Positions 7,128 to 8,556 of a DNA stretch of 8,556 bases are shown piece by piece. A program made the translations under genes and the position numbers. The notes beneath the pieces were generated by a model. That model worked only from the letters and a program-made list of their open reading frames with translations. It searched no databases and was not told the origin of the DNA. The stretch comes from Bacillota bacterium (GTDB lineage Bacteria > Bacillota > Clostridia > Lutisporales > Lutisporaceae), in contig JALNWH010000085.1 of assembly GCA_023230985.1 (NCBI GenBank), positions 1-8,556 on the forward strand, given 5' to 3'. The first letter of the stretch is position 1. Every line of letters begins with the position of its first letter.

Positions 7128-7949
7128 TTACTCAATATCATTCTCTGCAAGGTACTGCCTCGCCTTTATCAAGCATTGTCTAGCATGTCCTAAAGCTCCT
7201 CTATTCTTCATTTCCTTAGAGTTTGGTAATTCTATGGAAATTGGATTCGTAGGCATCGCTTTAAGCATACCTTTTAAATCAATCCCACCATCTCCGGGAT
7301 AAAGCCTTCCTTCTCTTGCTACTCCAATCATTTCCGGATCATCTAAGCCCGGTATAGGTTTAGGTCCATCACATAGATGAATAAGTCCAAATTTTGATTG
7401 CTCTATTTTTTCTAGGTCTTTCGGAGATACCTTTGATCTATGCGCGTGTAGTGTATCTATTAAAAGATGTGCATTGGGTCGTTGTACTCCATTAAGCAAA
7501 TTAACTGCTTCTTCCAGTGTTGTAATTCCTGAATAAGTAACAAACTCTAAGTTTACTCGCAAATCGTATTTAGCAGCAAGATCACATATCTTTGCAAACT
7601 CATTATAATAATAGGCTTTATCATCAGTCCAAACACTGGAAATAACATCTGTTGCACCTAGTTCAGCCCCGGCAGAAAATGCTGATTCATAGTCTTCAAC
7701 CTTTAAATCTTTCCTCACTCTGGCTAGTTCAATATCTAGCAATCTTATATTGTTCTTTTTTAGCGCCTCTTCTATTTTTCTAAATAAACCTATATCCTTA
7801 TCAAATTGAAAAAGTGGTTCATTAGGCAAGTGCATTGGTATCGGGCGGAGGCTCACATAATCATATCCCACCTCGGTAGCTATATCAATTTGCTTTACCG
7901 GATCAGTTCCAGGTATGGTAAGATAAGCCAGCGAAAATTTCCTATTCAT
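7128..7949 (-). CDS. Sugar phosphate isomerase/epimerase-like TIM-barrel protein (AP endonuclease family 2 fold)
   Basis: This 273-residue cytoplasmic protein belongs to the xylose-isomerase-like TIM-barrel superfamily. Members include inosose dehydratase (IolE), hydroxypyruvate isomerase, 3-dehydroshikimate dehydratase and sugar epimerases, most of them using a divalent metal. Probable metal ligands lie at strand ends in the usual order: E135 in VNLEFV, D165 and H168 in LIDTLHAHR, H191 in LIHLCD, and E240 in ISIELPN. PGDGGIDLKGML (218-229) matches the loop that often reads GEGxID. The length is normal. The ATG at 7949 is preceded by AAAGGGGG nine bases upstream. An earlier ATG in another frame would end after two lysine codons. 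The gene follows the ThDP enzyme after 53 bases and precedes the dehydrogenase-like gene by 37. The exact reaction cannot be read from sequence. The AroE-like neighbour makes a dehydroshikimate-type dehydratase one option, and the ThDP neighbour makes an IolE- or hydroxypyruvate isomerase-type role another. Confidence 0.85.
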   Translation of the reverse strand: MNRKFSLAYLTIPGTDPVKQIDIATEVGYDYVSLRPIPMHLPNEPLFQFDKDIGLFRKIEEALKKNNIRLLDIELARVRKDLKVEDYESAFSAGAELGATDVISSVWTDDKAYYYNEFAKICDLAAKYDLRVNLEFVTYSGITTLEEAVNLLNGVQRPNAHLLIDTLHAHRSKVSPKDLEKIEQSKFGLIHLCDGPKPIPGLDDPEMIGVAREGRLYPGDGGIDLKGMLKAMPTNPISIELPNSKEMKNRGALGHARQCLIKARQYLAENDIE

Positions 7950-8002
7950 TTTTTCATTCCCCCTTTAAATGCATTTCTACATAACATTTTTATCATCCTG
8001 AT

Positions 8003-8556
8003 TTACTTATGTGACCCGGAATGATTAGGAGGCTCATATTCACCTTTATCATTCTTTATAACCTTACCTGATACTACATTTGATTTCGGCGTGTAAATAT
8101 CATTAATGTTCCAGCATCCGGGAGTAGGTACTCCGATATTTTCCATTGGTATGTCTATTAAATATGGTTTATTCGAAGCAATAGCTTTTTCCAGAGCAGG
8201 TTTAAATTCTTCAGCAGAACTTATATAGACTGCATCTACTCCGTAAGCCTTTGCAATATCCGCCCATTTAGGAGAATACGACTCTCCATCAGGTTTCGTA
8301 AAAACAGTACCAAACTTGGTTTTATAGTTGGAGTATTCTAATCCTGCAATGGTTCCAAAAGCAGAATTGTTCATAACAATCCATATTACAGGAATATCCT
8401 GCTCAACTGCTGTTGCAAGGGTACTCGGATTAATGCCAAAGCCGCCGTCGCCAACAAGTGTAATTACCACCTTATCCGGTGCTGCCAGCTTGCCTCCTAT
8501 TAATGCAGAAGCACCAAAACCCATAGTCGCTAAGCCTGAGCTATGGTGTATCGTGC
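8003..8556 (-). CDS. Thiamine-diphosphate-dependent enzyme, acetolactate synthase-like, C-terminal part (cut by window edge)
   Basis: This is the C-terminal pyrophosphate-binding domain of a ThDP enzyme of the acetolactate synthase/glyoxylate carboligase/decarboxylase superfamily. Full proteins are about 550-600 residues, so roughly two thirds lie beyond the right edge. The frame is open to the last base and begins within TIHHSSGLATMGFGASAL, the typical lead into this domain, so the ATG at 8524 is internal and not the start. The ThDP/Mg motif is complete: GDG (8452-8444), 24 residues, then NN (8371-8366). The tail is unusual, with VPTPGCWNINDIYTP followed by a polar stretch ending NHSGSHK. 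The family performs carbon-carbon bond making or breaking at 2-keto compounds. This piece does not allow a choice between acetolactate synthase, carboligase, decarboxylase or ring-opening hydrolase (IolD type), although the tail does not look like IolD to me. It is the first visible gene of the operon. Confidence 0.88.
   Translation of the reverse strand, partial: TIHHSSGLATMGFGASALIGGKLAAPDKVVITLVGDGGFGINPSTLATAVEQDIPVIWIVMNNSAFGTIAGLEYSNYKTKFGTVFTKPDGESYSPKWADIAKAYGVDAVYISSAEEFKPALEKAIASNKPYLIDIPMENIGVPTPGCWNINDIYTPKSNVVSGKVIKNDKGEYEPPNHSGSHK

Noticed and set aside
7091..7150. A 20-residue N-terminal extension of the dehydrogenase-like protein from the ATG at 7150
   Set aside because: The added residues do not match the AroE family start and would overlap the upstream gene. 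A strong ribosome binding site points to the ATG at 7090.
8003..8556. Assignment of the ThDP enzyme and TIM-barrel protein as IolD/IolE or as glyoxylate carboligase/hydroxypyruvate isomerase
   Set aside because: The visible C-terminus of the ThDP enzyme does not look like IolD or Gcl to me, and the TIM-barrel start does not resemble hydroxypyruvate isomerase. Only the superfamily level is supported.
1..8556. CRISPR arrays, tRNA or rRNA genes, insertion sequences, prophage genes
   Set aside because: No regularly spaced direct repeats, cloverleaf-like sequence, rRNA segments, transposase or integrase reading frames were seen.

Overview
The window is AT-rich DNA (by eye roughly one third G+C) with strong purine-rich ribosome binding sites, TTG starts at two genes, a glycyl-radical-enzyme activase and a tripartite TRAP uptake system. 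This combination points to an anaerobic, probably motile, low-GC Gram-positive bacterium of the Clostridia type. The assignment comes from gene content and style, not from a marker gene.

Layout. At the left edge, on the plus strand, is a short radical-SAM activase (13-768). Everything else is on the minus strand. Read in the direction of transcription from the right edge, there is one tightly packed run: the C-terminal part of a thiamine-diphosphate enzyme of the acetolactate synthase type (8556-8003, cut by the window edge), a xylose-isomerase-like TIM-barrel protein (7949-7128), a divergent shikimate-dehydrogenase-like oxidoreductase (7090-6215), and the three parts of a TRAP transporter: small permease DctQ (6168-5590), large permease DctM (5590-4310) and lipoprotein solute receptor DctP (4267-3200). 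Intergenic gaps are about 37-53 bases, and DctQ/DctM overlap by one base, so this is almost certainly one operon whose promoter lies to the right of the window. About 110 bases after dctP is a perfect 17-bp inverted repeat (3040-3090), a likely terminator.

Downstream of that lies a wrecked Gfo/Idh/MocA-family oxidoreductase (2896-2593). Its ribosome binding site, its N-terminal NAD-binding loop and its last 75 or so residues survive, but the middle is gone and the pieces are out of frame. A full-length methyl-accepting chemotaxis protein follows (2543-804), convergent with the activase.

How it fits together. The TRAP system should import an organic acid or similar carboxylate. The three soluble enzymes (isomerase/dehydratase fold, dehydrogenase fold, ThDP carbon-carbon lyase/ligase fold) look like a catabolic route for that compound. 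The dehydrogenase keeps the shikimate-dehydrogenase catalytic Lys/Asp pair but has lost part of the carboxylate-binding motif, so the substrate is probably not shikimate itself. The chemoreceptor may sense the same or a related compound. The overall pathway is not one I can name with confidence and is the most interesting feature of the window.
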